A stretch of 57,361 bases of DNA from Mesorhizobium sp. ES1-4 (GCF_020164745.1 NZ_JAIUGV010000026.1:1-57361); one strand, 5' to 3'; counted from the stretch's first letter, positions 1 through 11,960 are shown. Notes: a model not told the origin generated them from the letters alone. Translations and numbers: made by a program.

Positions 1-152
1 CCAGAACCCATTCTCCTCAAAAAGTGGCGATCTGCTCCCCACGGCAATCTCTCAGCTAATTGCGCACCAGCCCCACAAGGGGAGAAGGAAGACCCGCGCT
101 GGAGTTCCGTCGTCGCCGCGCTAAGCTTCCCGGCAACCCAGGGAGCACCACC

Positions 153-540
153 ATGAAAGAAATCATCGAAGTGCCCGTCATATCGGACAAGGTGCGGGCG
201 CTCGGCTGCCCTGTTCGACGGCGGTGAAGGCCAACGGCTTCATGTTCATCTCGGCGACGCCGCCTGTGGACATGGTGACCGGCGAGATGGTGTGCGGCGA
301 CATCGAACCCAGACCGACGCGTCGCTGAAGGCGCTGAAATATTGCCTGGAAGCAGCCGGCACCTCGCTGGACAACGTGATGATGGTGCGCATCTACGCCG
401 TCAATTCCGGCTTCTACAACGCCATCAACCGGGTCTATGCCCGGTATTTCAGTGTGAACCCGCCGGCGCGCAGTTTCGTGCCGGTGGCGTCGTGGCCGAT
501 GGAGTTTGATATCGAGATTGAGTGCGTGGCGGTGGGGTGA
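153..540 (+). pseudogene. RidA-family protein, broken by two frameshifts
   Basis: Reading through all three forward frames recovers one continuous RidA/YjgF-like protein of about 128 residues (start MKEIIEVPVISDKVRALG, end IEIECVAVG). Members of this family deaminate reactive enamine/imine intermediates. The ATG at 153 opens a frame that stops at once after the codons for GCPVRRR. Restoring one C in the run near 211-213 and one A near 306-308 brings the whole protein back into frame. The downstream part from about 292 is intact. Either this is a young pseudogene or there are two base-calling errors near the start of the sequence. There is no nearby partner gene that fixes the substrate. Confidence 0.75.
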
Positions 541-760
541 GGGTGGCGGGGCAAATCAATTTCTAAGAGAATTGGCGAAGGGAAAGCTCGACAAAGTCTT
601 TTAAACCCCTTGTCTTTCGATGAAACTCATCCTCAAATCTTCGCTGGATAGACATGTCGATTCATTGGCCAAGCTATCAAAATTACTAGTATGACGGAAT
701 TGGATTCAGCTACTTGGCCAACGACTTTCGGCACGTTTTTCATCAGATTTGAGGGATATG

Positions 761-2167
761 ATGGCGATACCAGAGGTGTCCAAACAGGAAATTCTCAAGC
801 TCGCCTCGACGGTTGAGGACCAATTCTTCGATCGAAAGGGGAGGTCCATTTCAGGAAAAGGCGTACAGAAAGCCGTTGTGGCATTTGCTAATGCGGACGG
901 TGGAGAGCTTGTTGTTGGCGTCAAAGATGACAAAGAGAGTCCTGATCCAGCAAAAAGGTGGGATGGCGCGAAGGATCCGGAGGAATTCAATCAGCTTATT
1001 CAAAGCATCGTTGAGTTGAGCCCCTCGATAGGTTTTCGATACGAGTTTTTATTTTGCTTGGAATATAACGGATACATTTTAAGGCTATTTATCGATAAAA
1101 GCCGTGAAGTATGCATGACTTCCGACAAGTCTGTCTATGTCCGGATGGGGGCTCAAAGCCTTCCCTTGAAAGAACCTCAGAAGATTACCCAGCTTGCCTT
1201 CTCTAAGGGCGCTCAAACATACGAGAATCGAAGAATAGAAGGGGTAAAACCCGAGGTAATTGTGGATTCTGCGGAGATGAAAAGATTTATCGATGAAGCT
1301 AAGATAATTCCAAATTCATTGTCGTACGCAATTAACGAAGGGTTTATCGCTCAGGAAGATTGGGTTCCTTTGGCCTCTGGTGCCCTTCTATATGCCGATA
1401 ATCCTCAAGGAGTTTTTCCTACACGTTGCGAAACCAGGATTGTTTTCTATGACACGAAGGAAGAAAAGCCAGAGCGCCATCATTTGAAGATAAATGAGAC
1501 GATTGGAGGGCCACTCTATCAGCAGATTCACGCAGCGATCAAACGTATCACGGAGATAATGTCGGGAATTAGCATTTTGACGCCTGCTGGACTAACAAAG
1601 GTATCGTATCCTCCGGAAGCGATATGGGAAATTGTCGTAAATGCGATGATCCATCGTGATTATTCAATTTCTGACGACATACAAATAGTTATATTTCAGA
1701 ATCGAATAGAAATATTAAGTCCTGGAAGATTACCCGGTAGCGTGACTATTAGAAATATACTTGATGTCCGCGATAGTCGCAATCCTAAAATAGTTAAGGG
1801 TTTGAGAAGATATAAGGACGCTCCAAATCAAGACCTAGGGGAGGGTTTAAATACCGCTTTCGATAAAATGAAGGAATGGAGATTGCAGCCCCCTATATTC
1901 GAGGAGGTTGGAAACTACCTTAAGGTAACAATTGGGCACAAGCCATTGGCTACTCCCGAGGAAGCGGTTTTGAAATACCTCGAAGTTCACGACGAAATCC
2001 GAAACTCTGTTGCCAGAGAGCTAACTGGGATTAGATCAGAGAACCAAATGAAAGAGGTGTTTTATCGACTTCGCCATAGAGAGCTTATTGAACAAGTTCC
2101 AGAAAAGAGAGGGAATGCATCTGCTTGGCGTAAGGTGGCAAAAGAGACTACTATTTCTACGCCTTAA
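761..2167 (+). CDS. AlbA_2/Schlafen-like ATP-binding protein (putative transcriptional regulator)
   Basis: The protein has about 468 residues. An AlbA_2 (Schlafen AlbA-like) domain fills roughly residues 10-135, with the conserved AFANADGGELVVGV core. A GHKL-type ATPase segment follows at about 285-395, with an N-box (EIVVNAMIHRDY), the NRIEILSPG strand and a QDLGEGL lid. A winged-helix-like end covers about 400-460. This is the architecture of the COG2865 group, whose function is poorly known; some members are linked to defence islands. The start is chosen at ATG 761 because GAGGGA lies just upstream at 751-756; TTG 749 and ATG 758 are alternatives. Base composition is visibly AT-rich compared with neighbours, and the codons are A/T-ending, suggesting recent transfer. 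It is convergent with carB. Confidence 0.8.
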   Translation: MAIPEVSKQEILKLASTVEDQFFDRKGRSISGKGVQKAVVAFANADGGELVVGVKDDKESPDPAKRWDGAKDPEEFNQLIQSIVELSPSIGFRYEFLFCLEYNGYILRLFIDKSREVCMTSDKSVYVRMGAQSLPLKEPQKITQLAFSKGAQTYENRRIEGVKPEVIVDSAEMKRFIDEAKIIPNSLSYAINEGFIAQEDWVPLASGALLYADNPQGVFPTRCETRIVFYDTKEEKPERHHLKINETIGGPLYQQIHAAIKRITEIMSGISILTPAGLTKVSYPPEAIWEIVVNAMIHRDYSISDDIQIVIFQNRIEILSPGRLPGSVTIRNILDVRDSRNPKIVKGLRRYKDAPNQDLGEGLNTAFDKMKEWRLQPPIFEEVGNYLKVTIGHKPLATPEEAVLKYLEVHDEIRNSVARELTGIRSENQMKEVFYRLRHRELIEQVPEKRGNASAWRKVAKETTISTP

Positions 2168-2228
2168 ATACTTCCAATGCTGAAGGTCACAGCGTTTGGT
2201 CAGTAGCCGCCTTTCATCGAGTGGATCG

Positions 2229-2280
2229 CGCTGCCCCTCATCCGCCTGCCGGCACCTTCTCGCCGTACACGGAGAGAAGA
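2229..2280 (+). repeat. Dispersed intergenic repeat, copy A
   Basis: This lies between the convergent ends of the AlbA-like gene and carB. The 20 bases 2234-2253 (CCCCTCATCCGCCTGCCGGC) occur again as an exact reverse complement at 11991-12010. A stem-loop follows in both copies (here CTTCTC 2256-2261 pairing with GAGAAG 2274-2279). Repeats of this type are common between genes in Mesorhizobium and related rhizobia. It probably acts as a bidirectional terminator. Confidence 0.75.
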
Positions 2281-2292
2281 AAGCCAATCGCC

Positions 2293-5796
<3,504 letters not shown>

Positions 5797-6010
5797 GTCT
5801 GTGAATTCCGTTCGGCAGCGGGCTTGCACAAAAAACCGGGACGGGAAGACCCGGCCGGTTGTGCTCGCGATTCTGGTATCAGGCTAGGAGGGCCTTATAG
5901 GGAAGAGTTTTGCCCGATGTAACCCCGAAAATGAGGGGTTGTGTGGCTCTTAGCAACAAGCGCCTCATTCCTTCGCGCCCCCCGCTGTCCCGCCGACCTT
6001 TGGAGCGTGC

Positions 6011-6775
6011 CTAATCCCCCAGCGCCACCGTATCCGTGATCTCGAAGCGCTCCGACACGCCGATGCGGATCATGTTGAGACCGCCCTCGCGGGTGAAGCG
6101 GAAGTCGCTGCCGGCGTCCGAGCTTGCCGGCAGGCCGGCATCGAAGGAGATGACGCGGCTGCCGCCATCCGGCCAGGCCACGGTCACGTCGGCCTTGTCA
6201 GTGCCCTTGCGCGTCACGGTGGCCGCGCAAGACGCCATGGGCTGTCCAACATAGCGGGCGCAGGGAATTTGCAGGGTTCCATTCGCCGCCAGCGCGAGGC
6301 CATAGGCATCCTGCATGGCGATCTCCGCCGCGGATTTCGGCGTGGTCTCGGGGCTGGCCGGTTGGCTTGAGTCACCCAGCCGGGCGGTCAGGTCGGGTGC
6401 ATCGGACGCCGCACCGGCTTCGCTGCCAACGGCGTCCGTCGCCTGGTCGGGCGCCGTCGCCGGATTGAGTGGCACCAGATAGCGCGCGGGGGCCCAGCCA
6501 GTTGCCTGGGGATTGTCCGACACGATCTTGCACCAGGGATGCCCGTCAATATCGTTGCAGCCGAGGTTCCTGACGCTCGCGCCGGCGGGCAGGCGAGCCT
6601 CGGTCTTGCCGATCGGCGATGGTTGGGCACGGACATTGAGCAGGTCGTCGGGCGCCAGCCCGGTGACGACGGAAATGAACGGCGCCTCTTCGGCATGGGC
6701 GGCGAATGCCGCCAGCAGCAGCGGCGCGGCAATCAATGCGTAGAGCGCTTTGCGGAACGAAATTCGGCGCCTCAT
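6011..6775 (-). CDS. Secreted SH3-domain protein
   Basis: This is a 254-residue protein starting MRRRISFRKALYALIAAPLL and carrying a clear signal peptide that would be cut after AFAAHA. A bacterial SH3 domain follows at about residues 32-90 (LNVRAQPSP, LPAGASVRNLGC, GWAPARYL). The C-terminal part (from about 145) has paired cysteines (IPCARYVGQPMASC) and looks like an extracellular binding domain of unknown role. Proteins of this kind usually bind cell-wall peptides. The start at 6775 gives the signal peptide directly at the N-terminus; the frame stays open further upstream into a region with tandem repeats that does not look coding. It is exported to the periplasm by inference. Confidence 0.8.
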   Translation of the reverse strand: MRRRISFRKALYALIAAPLLLAAFAAHAEEAPFISVVTGLAPDDLLNVRAQPSPIGKTEARLPAGASVRNLGCNDIDGHPWCKIVSDNPQATGWAPARYLVPLNPATAPDQATDAVGSEAGAASDAPDLTARLGDSSQPASPETTPKSAAEIAMQDAYGLALAANGTLQIPCARYVGQPMASCAATVTRKGTDKADVTVAWPDGGSRVISFDAGLPASSDAGSDFRFTREGGLNMIRIGVSERFEITDTVALGD

Positions 6776-6923
6776 CACTCGGCCGCAGGCGATAGATAGC
6801 ATTACCAATGGCACCGCCAGACCCAGAAACGCTGCCGCATACGAAGCGGGTTTTATAGGCGACGGCGCCGCGTCATGTCTGCAACCGAGATTTGTCACGC
6901 CTGTCCAAGTCCCCGGCATGAAA

Positions 6924-6971
6924 CGCGAACGTTCAGCCCGGCATGAACGCGAACGTTCAGCCCGGCATGAA
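6924..6971. repeat. Two tandem 24-bp repeats
   Basis: Two exact copies of a 24-base unit lie at 6924-6947 and 6948-6971, with a partial third copy (CCCGGCATGAA) just before. Each unit contains the palindrome GAACGTTC. The block sits between the SH3-protein gene and the end of the ArsR gene. Confidence 0.85.
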
Positions 6972-6977
6972 CGACGG

Positions 6978-7334
6978 TCAGGCCGACACTTCGATGTCAT
7001 GACCGCCGACGGCCGGCAGGGCGGGATCGTGCACCGCCGCGGCGATGACGCTGTCGAGCAGGCCGGGAAAGCGGGCGTCGAGATCGGCGCGGCGGAGCGT
7101 GATCATGCGGTTGGTGCCGACCACGTCGGCGCGGGTGACGCCTGCCTCGCGCAATTTGGCGAGGTGGTAGCTGAGATTGGTCTTGGAGGCGAGGTCGAGG
7201 AACCGGCTGCAGTTCAGCGGCACGCCTTCCTTGCTGGCGAGATAGCGCACGATCGCGAGCCGCGTCGGGTCGCCGAGCACGCTGAGCACGATGGGCAGGC
7301 TGATCTGGTCCGCATTCGGGTGTGGCAAGGTCAT
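6978..7334 (-). CDS. ArsR-family transcriptional regulator
   Basis: This 118-residue protein is a single winged-helix domain of the ArsR/SmtB fold (LGDPTRLAIVRYLAS, then the recognition-helix region TNLSYHLAKLREAGV at about residues 50-66). The wing ends near RMITLRRADLDARFPG. No cysteine-based metal motif (ELCVCDL type) is present; the only cysteine is in NCSRF. It is therefore probably not a classic arsenic or metal sensor. It is divergent from an MFS exporter gene, and the shared intergenic region carries an extended palindrome at 7488-7520. The regulator probably represses both genes and responds to an unknown small ligand. Confidence 0.85.
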   Translation of the reverse strand: MTLPHPNADQISLPIVLSVLGDPTRLAIVRYLASKEGVPLNCSRFLDLASKTNLSYHLAKLREAGVTRADVVGTNRMITLRRADLDARFPGLLDSVIAAAVHDPALPAVGGHDIEVSA

Positions 7335-7487
7335 GGCTGGAACCTAAGCACAGTGGGGGCCGATTTCAACGCGTCGATCCTGCTCGTCCCGTACACACTG
7401 TTTCTCCTGTCCAGACCGTCCTGACACAGGGCTGTCAGCATGGTTGCGCTATTTTCGCCTGGCTTCATTGACATCATGCCCTTTTAT

Positions 7488-7520
7488 GTCCAATTGTTCA
7501 ATAACTTTTGAACTAAGGAC
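7488..7520. promoter_or_regulatory. Palindromic operator between ArsR and MFS genes
   Basis: GTTCAA (7496-7501) and TTGAAC (7508-7513) form a perfect inverted repeat with a 6-base spacer. It is nested inside GTCC (7488-7491) and GGAC (7517-7520). It lies seven bases before the MFS start codon, as expected for a repressor site. Confidence 0.6.
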
Positions 7521-7527
7521 ACGTGCC

Positions 7528-8706
7528 ATGGACAAGCGGATTTTCTGGCTTGCGCTCGGATCGTTTGCGATCTCGACCGAGGGCTTCGTCATCTCCAGCC
7601 TTCTGCCCGACATCGCCAGCGACGCCGGCATCTCGGTGCCGCTCGCCGGCTCGCTGATCACCGCCTTCGCGCTCGCCTATGCGATCGGCACGCCGATCCT
7701 GGCGACGCTGACCGGCGAATGGGACCGGCGCCGCGTCATCCTGTGGACGCTGGTGTTCTTCGTCATCGGCAATGTCGTCGCCGCCATGAGTTCCTCCTTC
7801 GAAGTGCTGCTGGTCGCGCGCATCATCATGGCGCTGTCGTCGGGCCTGTTCGCGGCGACCGCGCAAGGCACCGCGGTGGCGCTCGTGGACGACCATCACC
7901 GGGCGCGCGCCATCGCAGTCGTCGTCGGCGGCACCACGGTGGCGGTCGCCGTCGGTGCGCCGCTCGGCGCATTGGTCGCGGCCATCGCCGGCTGGCGCGG
8001 CACTTTCTACGCCATTGCCGGCCTTGGCGCGCTCGCCGGCGCGATCCTGTGGTACCGGCTGCCGCGCGGCATCGTCGGCACCAGACTGCCGCTGACGCGC
8101 CGGCTGGCGGCGGCCATGCGACCCGGCGTGATGCCGATCCTGGTGACGACGACGCTTGCCCTCATCGGCGCTTTCACCGTGTTCAGCTTCATCGCGCCGC
8201 TGGCCATCGAAGGCGCCGGGCTGGCGCCGATCGCGCTGCCGGGCATGCTGCTCGCCTTCGGCGCCGGCGCCGTCATCGGCAATATTGCCGGCGGCCAGGC
8301 CGCCGATCGCTTCGGCGCGACGCGCACCGTCGCCTGGTCGCTGGCGCTCAGCGCCGCCATGCTCGTCACCTTCTCGCTGATCCCGACCTTCCTGCCGCAT
8401 CACCTCGCCGGGCCGGCGCTGATGGGCATGATGGTGCCGTGGGGCATCGTCGGCTGGGCCTTCCCGCCGGCGCAGGCCAGCCGCATCATCAAGCTGGCGC
8501 CCGACGCGGCCCCGATCGTGCTGTCGCTCAACGCCTCGGCGCTCTATCTCGGCGTGGCGCTCGGCGCGGTGGCCGGCGGGGCGGTGCTGCGCTACGGCGC
8601 GCCGGCCGATCTCGGCCTGGTCGCCGCGGCCTTCCCGGTCATAGGGCTCGGCATCGTGCTTGCCGGACGGGCATTTGCCAGACCGGTGGCGATGCCGGCC
8701 GAATGA
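7528..8706 (+). CDS. MFS efflux transporter (drug:H+ antiporter type)
   Basis: This is a 392-residue inner-membrane protein with about 12 hydrophobic segments, of the AraJ/DHA1 group of major facilitator exporters. The first helix has the typical start (LALGSFAISTEGFVISSLLPDIA). The loop TGEWDRRRVI resembles motif A between helices 2 and 3 and ARIIMALSSGLFAATAQG resembles motif B. The ATG at 7528 is preferred over the upstream start at 7444 because the added residues are not membrane-like and would span the operator. It is divergent from an ArsR-type regulator, which likely controls it. The substrate cannot be read from the sequence. Confidence 0.88.
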   Translation: MDKRIFWLALGSFAISTEGFVISSLLPDIASDAGISVPLAGSLITAFALAYAIGTPILATLTGEWDRRRVILWTLVFFVIGNVVAAMSSSFEVLLVARIIMALSSGLFAATAQGTAVALVDDHHRARAIAVVVGGTTVAVAVGAPLGALVAAIAGWRGTFYAIAGLGALAGAILWYRLPRGIVGTRLPLTRRLAAAMRPGVMPILVTTTLALIGAFTVFSFIAPLAIEGAGLAPIALPGMLLAFGAGAVIGNIAGGQAADRFGATRTVAWSLALSAAMLVTFSLIPTFLPHHLAGPALMGMMVPWGIVGWAFPPAQASRIIKLAPDAAPIVLSLNASALYLGVALGAVAGGAVLRYGAPADLGLVAAAFPVIGLGIVLAGRAFARPVAMPAE

Positions 8707-8730
8707 ACGGCTATCGAAGCGCCGGCCGGT

Positions 8731-9186
8731 TCAACCGGCCGGCGTCTCGTTGAAATCCACCGCGGCGATCTCATCCAGCACCGCGCGCAACCTCGCCGCC
8801 TTTTCCTTGCCCACCACATCCTCGAAGCGCTGCTGGGCGACCTGCCACAGCTTCATCACCTCATCGAGTTTGGCCAGACCTCGCGGCGTCAGCCGCACCC
8901 GTTTGACGCGGCGGTCGGCGGCGTCGGCGAAGGTCTCGACATAGCCGTCGCGGATCAGCGGCTTCAACGTGTGGCCGAGCGCCGACAGGTCCATGATCAG
9001 GGACGTCGCGATGGCGCCCATGGCCGGCTCGTTGCCGACATGGATCTGGTAAAGCAGGCCCTGCTGCGTGGCCTTGAGGCCCGAAGGCGCCAGCACATCG
9101 TCATAGTGCTGGCCAATCTTGCGCGTCGCGCGGCGCAGCATGGCGTTGTTGCAGAGCGCTAGTCCGGACACGGCTTCTTTCGACAT
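8731..9186 (-). CDS. MarR-family transcriptional regulator
   Basis: A 151-residue winged-helix protein of the MarR family. The order is an N-terminal dimer helix (ALCNNAMLRRATRKIGQHYDDVL), the HTH (AMGAIATSLIMDLSALGHTLKPLIRDGYVE, about residues 52-82), a basic wing (DAADRRVKRVRLTPRG) and a C-terminal dimer helix. The start MSKEAVSG at 9186 is chosen because the upstream in-frame residues cover the promoter and operators. It is divergent from a short-chain dehydrogenase. Two copies of AGTGGCATATGCC lie between the genes, so autorepression together with control of the SDR is likely. The ligand is unknown. Confidence 0.88.
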   Translation of the reverse strand: MSKEAVSGLALCNNAMLRRATRKIGQHYDDVLAPSGLKATQQGLLYQIHVGNEPAMGAIATSLIMDLSALGHTLKPLIRDGYVETFADAADRRVKRVRLTPRGLAKLDEVMKLWQVAQQRFEDVVGKEKAARLRAVLDEIAAVDFNETPAG

Positions 9187-9261
9187 GGTGGTGGTCCTCG
9201 GCCGCGACGACCCTGCGGCGGCTGCCTGATAAATAATCCCGGATGCGCGCATTGACAAGAT

Positions 9262-9301
9262 AGTGGCATATGCCTATTTCCTGGAAGTGGCATATGCCAC
9301 T
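9262..9301. promoter_or_regulatory. Two MarR-type operators
   Basis: AGTGGCATATGCCACT at 9286-9301 is a perfect 16-base palindrome. The first 13 bases recur at 9262-9274, 24 bases upstream. A TTGACA at 9252-9257 immediately before suggests a promoter reading toward the SDR gene that the sites would block. Confidence 0.7.
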
Positions 9302-9398
9302 AAATCAATCAGACGGCTTGCTGCGAACCGAAGGGCGCATGCCCACGACAACCGCAGCCAGGTCGAAGCGAACAATTCGAGACAGAAGGAACAGGACC

Positions 9399-10193
9399 AT
9401 GAGCGGACAGGCAAACAAGGGCACGGCGGTCGTCACCGGCGCTTCATCGGGTATCGGCGCGGTCTATGCGGACCGGCTGGCGGGGCAGGGCTACGACCTC
9501 ATCCTGGTGGCACGACGCGCCGACCGGCTGCAGGAACTGGCCGAGAAGCTGCGCTATGCGTATAGCCGTAATGTCAGCGTGATCGCGGCGGACCTGTCCG
9601 ACGACGCTGACGTCCGCCGCGTCGAACAGGCTATAGCGGCTGACGACAGCGTGACGCTGCTGGTCAACAATGCCGGCCTTGGCGGCCAGCAGGTGGTGGC
9701 AACCGCCGATGCCGACGCGGCCGAGCGCATGATCAAGGTCAATGTCGTGGCGCTCACCCGCCTGACCCGTGCCGTGCTGCCGGGGCTCTTGGCGCGCAAC
9801 CGCGGCGCCATCGTCAACATCGCCTCGGTGCTCGCCTATGACAGCTCGTTCGGCGGCATCTACAGCGGCACCAAGGCCTATGTCGTCAACTTCACCGAGG
9901 CCCTGCATCGCGAGGTCGCGGGCACCGGCGTCAAGGTACAGGTGGTCCTGCCGGGCGCGACCCGGACCGATTTCTGGGAACTTGCCGGCAGCGACATCGA
10001 CCAGTTGCCGAAGGAAATCATCATGAATGCCGACGATCTGGTCGACGCCGCCCTTGTCGGCCTGGCCAAAGGCGAAGCCGTCACCGTTCCGGCACTTGCC
10101 GACGCGGCCAAGCTGGACGCATTCCTTGGCGCCCGGCAGGCCTTCTATGGCAGCCTGCACGCCGACAAGCCGGCCGCGCGCTACGCGGCCTGA
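9399..10193 (+). CDS. Short-chain dehydrogenase/reductase
   Basis: A 264-residue classical SDR with a Rossmann fold for NAD(P). The cofactor loop is TGASSGIG (about residues 13-20), followed by NNAG in the middle of the sheet, the catalytic serine in NIASVLA and the Y-x3-K pair in YSGTKAY. After the active site the chain carries VVLPGATRTDF, the usual PG motif. The substrate is unknown; such enzymes often act on aldehydes or ketones. The start ATG 9399 has an AGAAGGA ribosome site upstream. The gene is divergent from a MarR regulator with two shared operators, pointing to ligand-induced expression, possibly in stress or xenobiotic handling. Confidence 0.88.
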   Translation: MSGQANKGTAVVTGASSGIGAVYADRLAGQGYDLILVARRADRLQELAEKLRYAYSRNVSVIAADLSDDADVRRVEQAIAADDSVTLLVNNAGLGGQQVVATADADAAERMIKVNVVALTRLTRAVLPGLLARNRGAIVNIASVLAYDSSFGGIYSGTKAYVVNFTEALHREVAGTGVKVQVVLPGATRTDFWELAGSDIDQLPKEIIMNADDLVDAALVGLAKGEAVTVPALADAAKLDAFLGARQAFYGSLHADKPAARYAA

Positions 10194-10211
10194 CCAAACA
10201 GGGGCGAAGCG

Positions 10212-10323
10212 GACGGAGTGGGGCTTCGTAGGGCGAATGCCGCTGAAAACCCAGCATCGCCACGCCAGTCCCCCACTCCGTCTCGGCTTCGCCGAGCCAC
10301 CTCTGCCCCCACGTCCGTGGGGG
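10212..10323. terminator. Three-hairpin region between convergent genes
   Basis: The gap between the SDR and the LysE exporter holds three inverted repeats. GACGGAGTGGGG (10212-10223) pairs with CCCCACTCCGTC (10271-10282). CTCGGC (10282-10287) pairs with GCCGAG (10291-10296). CCCCCAC (10306-10312) pairs with GTGGGGG (10317-10323). No clear T-run follows. It probably ends both transcripts, and it resembles GC-rich intergenic repeats of Mesorhizobium. Confidence 0.6.
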
Positions 10324-10344
10324 GGAGGAAGGAGGGCTGTGCCC

Positions 10345-10944
10345 CTAGGCCGTGCGCCACATCGGGATGATGGACGCCGCCAGCACCAGCGCCAGCACGA
10401 TGTTCAGCGCGCGCCATTGCCATTCGGTCTTGAGCAGCCGCGCCAGCACCATGCCGGCAACGCACCATATGGACAGCGAGACGGCTGCGGTCAGACCGAA
10501 GGTCGAGCCGAGCAGCAGCGCCAGTTGCCCCGGCCCGTCGGCCAGCGCGGCGAAGGAGGCAGCGGCGCCCAGCCCCATCGCCCAACCCTTAGGGTTCATC
10601 CACTGGATGCCGGCGCCGCCGAAGAAGCTGTTCGGCCTGGCCATCGTCACATCGAGATTAGGCGGTCCGGCACGGCCGATCCTGATCGCCAGCCAGGCGA
10701 GGTAAAGCGAGCCGGCAATCTTCATGGCGAGCTGTAGCGAAGGCACGGCAAGCAGCAGCCCGGCAAGCCCGGCGGCGGCGGCACCCGTCACCGTGGCCAG
10801 GCCGGCCGCGCTTCCGGCCATCAACGGGACCGACCGGCGAAAGCCGAACTGCGCGCCTGAAGCAGTCGACAGGGTGGTGGCGATGCCCGGCGTGGCGGTG
10901 GCCACGAAGGCAAACAGGATCAGCGGCAGGATAGGCTGGAGCAT
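10345..10944 (-). CDS. LysE/RhtB-family amino-acid exporter
   Basis: A 199-residue inner-membrane protein with about six hydrophobic segments, the LysE/RhtB size and layout. It has the family's early ATPGIATTLSTASGAQFGFRR segment (usually TPGPN in the family), a basic loop, and GIQWMNPKGWAMGLGAA in the middle (the NPKGW motif). LysE-type proteins export amino acids or related metabolites to avoid toxic build-up. It is divergent from a LysR regulator (start 11040) across a 95-base gap with an ACATT-N9-AATGT box, the classic arrangement for LysR-controlled exporters. The substrate is not predictable. Confidence 0.87.
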   Translation of the reverse strand: MLQPILPLILFAFVATATPGIATTLSTASGAQFGFRRSVPLMAGSAAGLATVTGAAAAGLAGLLLAVPSLQLAMKIAGSLYLAWLAIRIGRAGPPNLDVTMARPNSFFGGAGIQWMNPKGWAMGLGAAASFAALADGPGQLALLLGSTFGLTAAVSLSIWCVAGMVLARLLKTEWQWRALNIVLALVLAASIIPMWRTA

Positions 10945-10985
10945 GGGGCGTCCTTTGTCGGAGGCTCCAGGATAGACGCGGGCTT

Positions 10986-11004
10986 ACATTAGTAAATGCA
11001 ATGT
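10986..11004. promoter_or_regulatory. LysR-type box
   Basis: ACATT (10986-10990) and AATGT (11000-11004) form an inverted repeat with a 9-base spacer, matching the T-N11-A shape of LysR sites. It lies between the divergent LysE exporter and LysR regulator genes. A TATAAT at 11028-11033 follows, six bases before the LysR start codon. Confidence 0.55.
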
Positions 11005-11039
11005 TTGCGATGGTTGACATTAGCATATATAATGAGAGG

Positions 11040-11909
11040 ATGACCCGCAATCTCGATACCGCACTTGTGCGCACCTTCGTCACCGTCGCCGACATGGCCA
11101 GCATGACGGCGGCGGCGAATGCGCTGCACCTGACGCAGGGCGCCGTCAGTCAGCAGGTCAGGCGGCTGGAAGAAACGTTCGGCTGCAGCCTGTTCGAGCG
11201 CGACCGGCGCGGTCTGCGCCTGACCCGTTCCGGCGAGCGGCTGTTCGACAAGGCTAGGCGCCTGCTCAACCTCAATGACGAGATCTGGACCGAGATGGTG
11301 GGGAGCACTGTTGCCGGCCAGGTGCGGCTCGGCGTGCCCTACGATCTCGTCGGCACCTTGCTGGCGCCGGTGCTGAAGGCCTATGCCGAAGCCTATCCGC
11401 AGGTCGAGATATCGCTGGTCTGCTCCTCCTCGCCGGAACTGGCGGCGGCACTCGCGGCCGGAACCATCGACCTCGCTGTGATCGAGGAGCGGGTCGGCCC
11501 GACGTCAGGCGAATGCCTGGCCGTCGACCGTCTGGTCTGGGTCGGTGCCAAGGGCGGCGTTGCCCGCGCCAAGCGGCCGCTGCCGGTGTCGATCGTCGCC
11601 GATACCTGCGCCTTCCGGCCGGCCGTACTGGCGGCGCTCAACGAGCACGGACTGGAATGGCGCAGCGTGTTCGAGAACGGCAACATCGACGCGACGACGG
11701 CCACCGTGCGCTCAGACCTGGCCGTAACCGCCTGGCTGGCGTCGACCGTGCCCGCCGACCTCGATATTCTTGCCTTGGATGCGGGGCTGCCGCCCTTGCC
11801 GAATTTTGCCATCAACCTGCATCTGCCAAGGCACGGAGCCGGGCCGGCGGCCCTGGAGTTCGCGCGGCATATTCGTGATGGGTTGGGCCGGCAAAGACAG
11901 GCGGCTTGA
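11040..11909 (+). CDS. LysR-family transcriptional regulator
   Basis: A 289-residue LysR protein. The N-terminal winged HTH (MTRNLDTALVRTFVTVADMA, then ALHLTQGAVSQQVRRLEETFG) is followed by a linker helix and a two-lobed effector domain from about residue 90. The start is set by MTRNLDTALVRTF, a typical LysR beginning; an in-frame ATG at 11001 would add 13 residues inside the operator region. The TATAAT at 11028-11033 is so close to ATG 11040 that the mRNA may have almost no leader. It is divergent from the LysE exporter, which it likely activates on binding an amino acid. Confidence 0.88.
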   Translation: MTRNLDTALVRTFVTVADMASMTAAANALHLTQGAVSQQVRRLEETFGCSLFERDRRGLRLTRSGERLFDKARRLLNLNDEIWTEMVGSTVAGQVRLGVPYDLVGTLLAPVLKAYAEAYPQVEISLVCSSSPELAAALAAGTIDLAVIEERVGPTSGECLAVDRLVWVGAKGGVARAKRPLPVSIVADTCAFRPAVLAALNEHGLEWRSVFENGNIDATTATVRSDLAVTAWLASTVPADLDILALDAGLPPLPNFAINLHLPRHGAGPAALEFARHIRDGLGRQRQAA

Positions 11910-11960
11910 ATCGTTGCACTGGGGAACGGCGACGTTCGATCGACTTTGAAACGTCGCGCT

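Noticed and set aside
71..82. CCCCACAAGGGG hairpin near the window start
   Set aside because: Very short stem with no nearby gene end visible; could be part of a repeat but cannot be supported.
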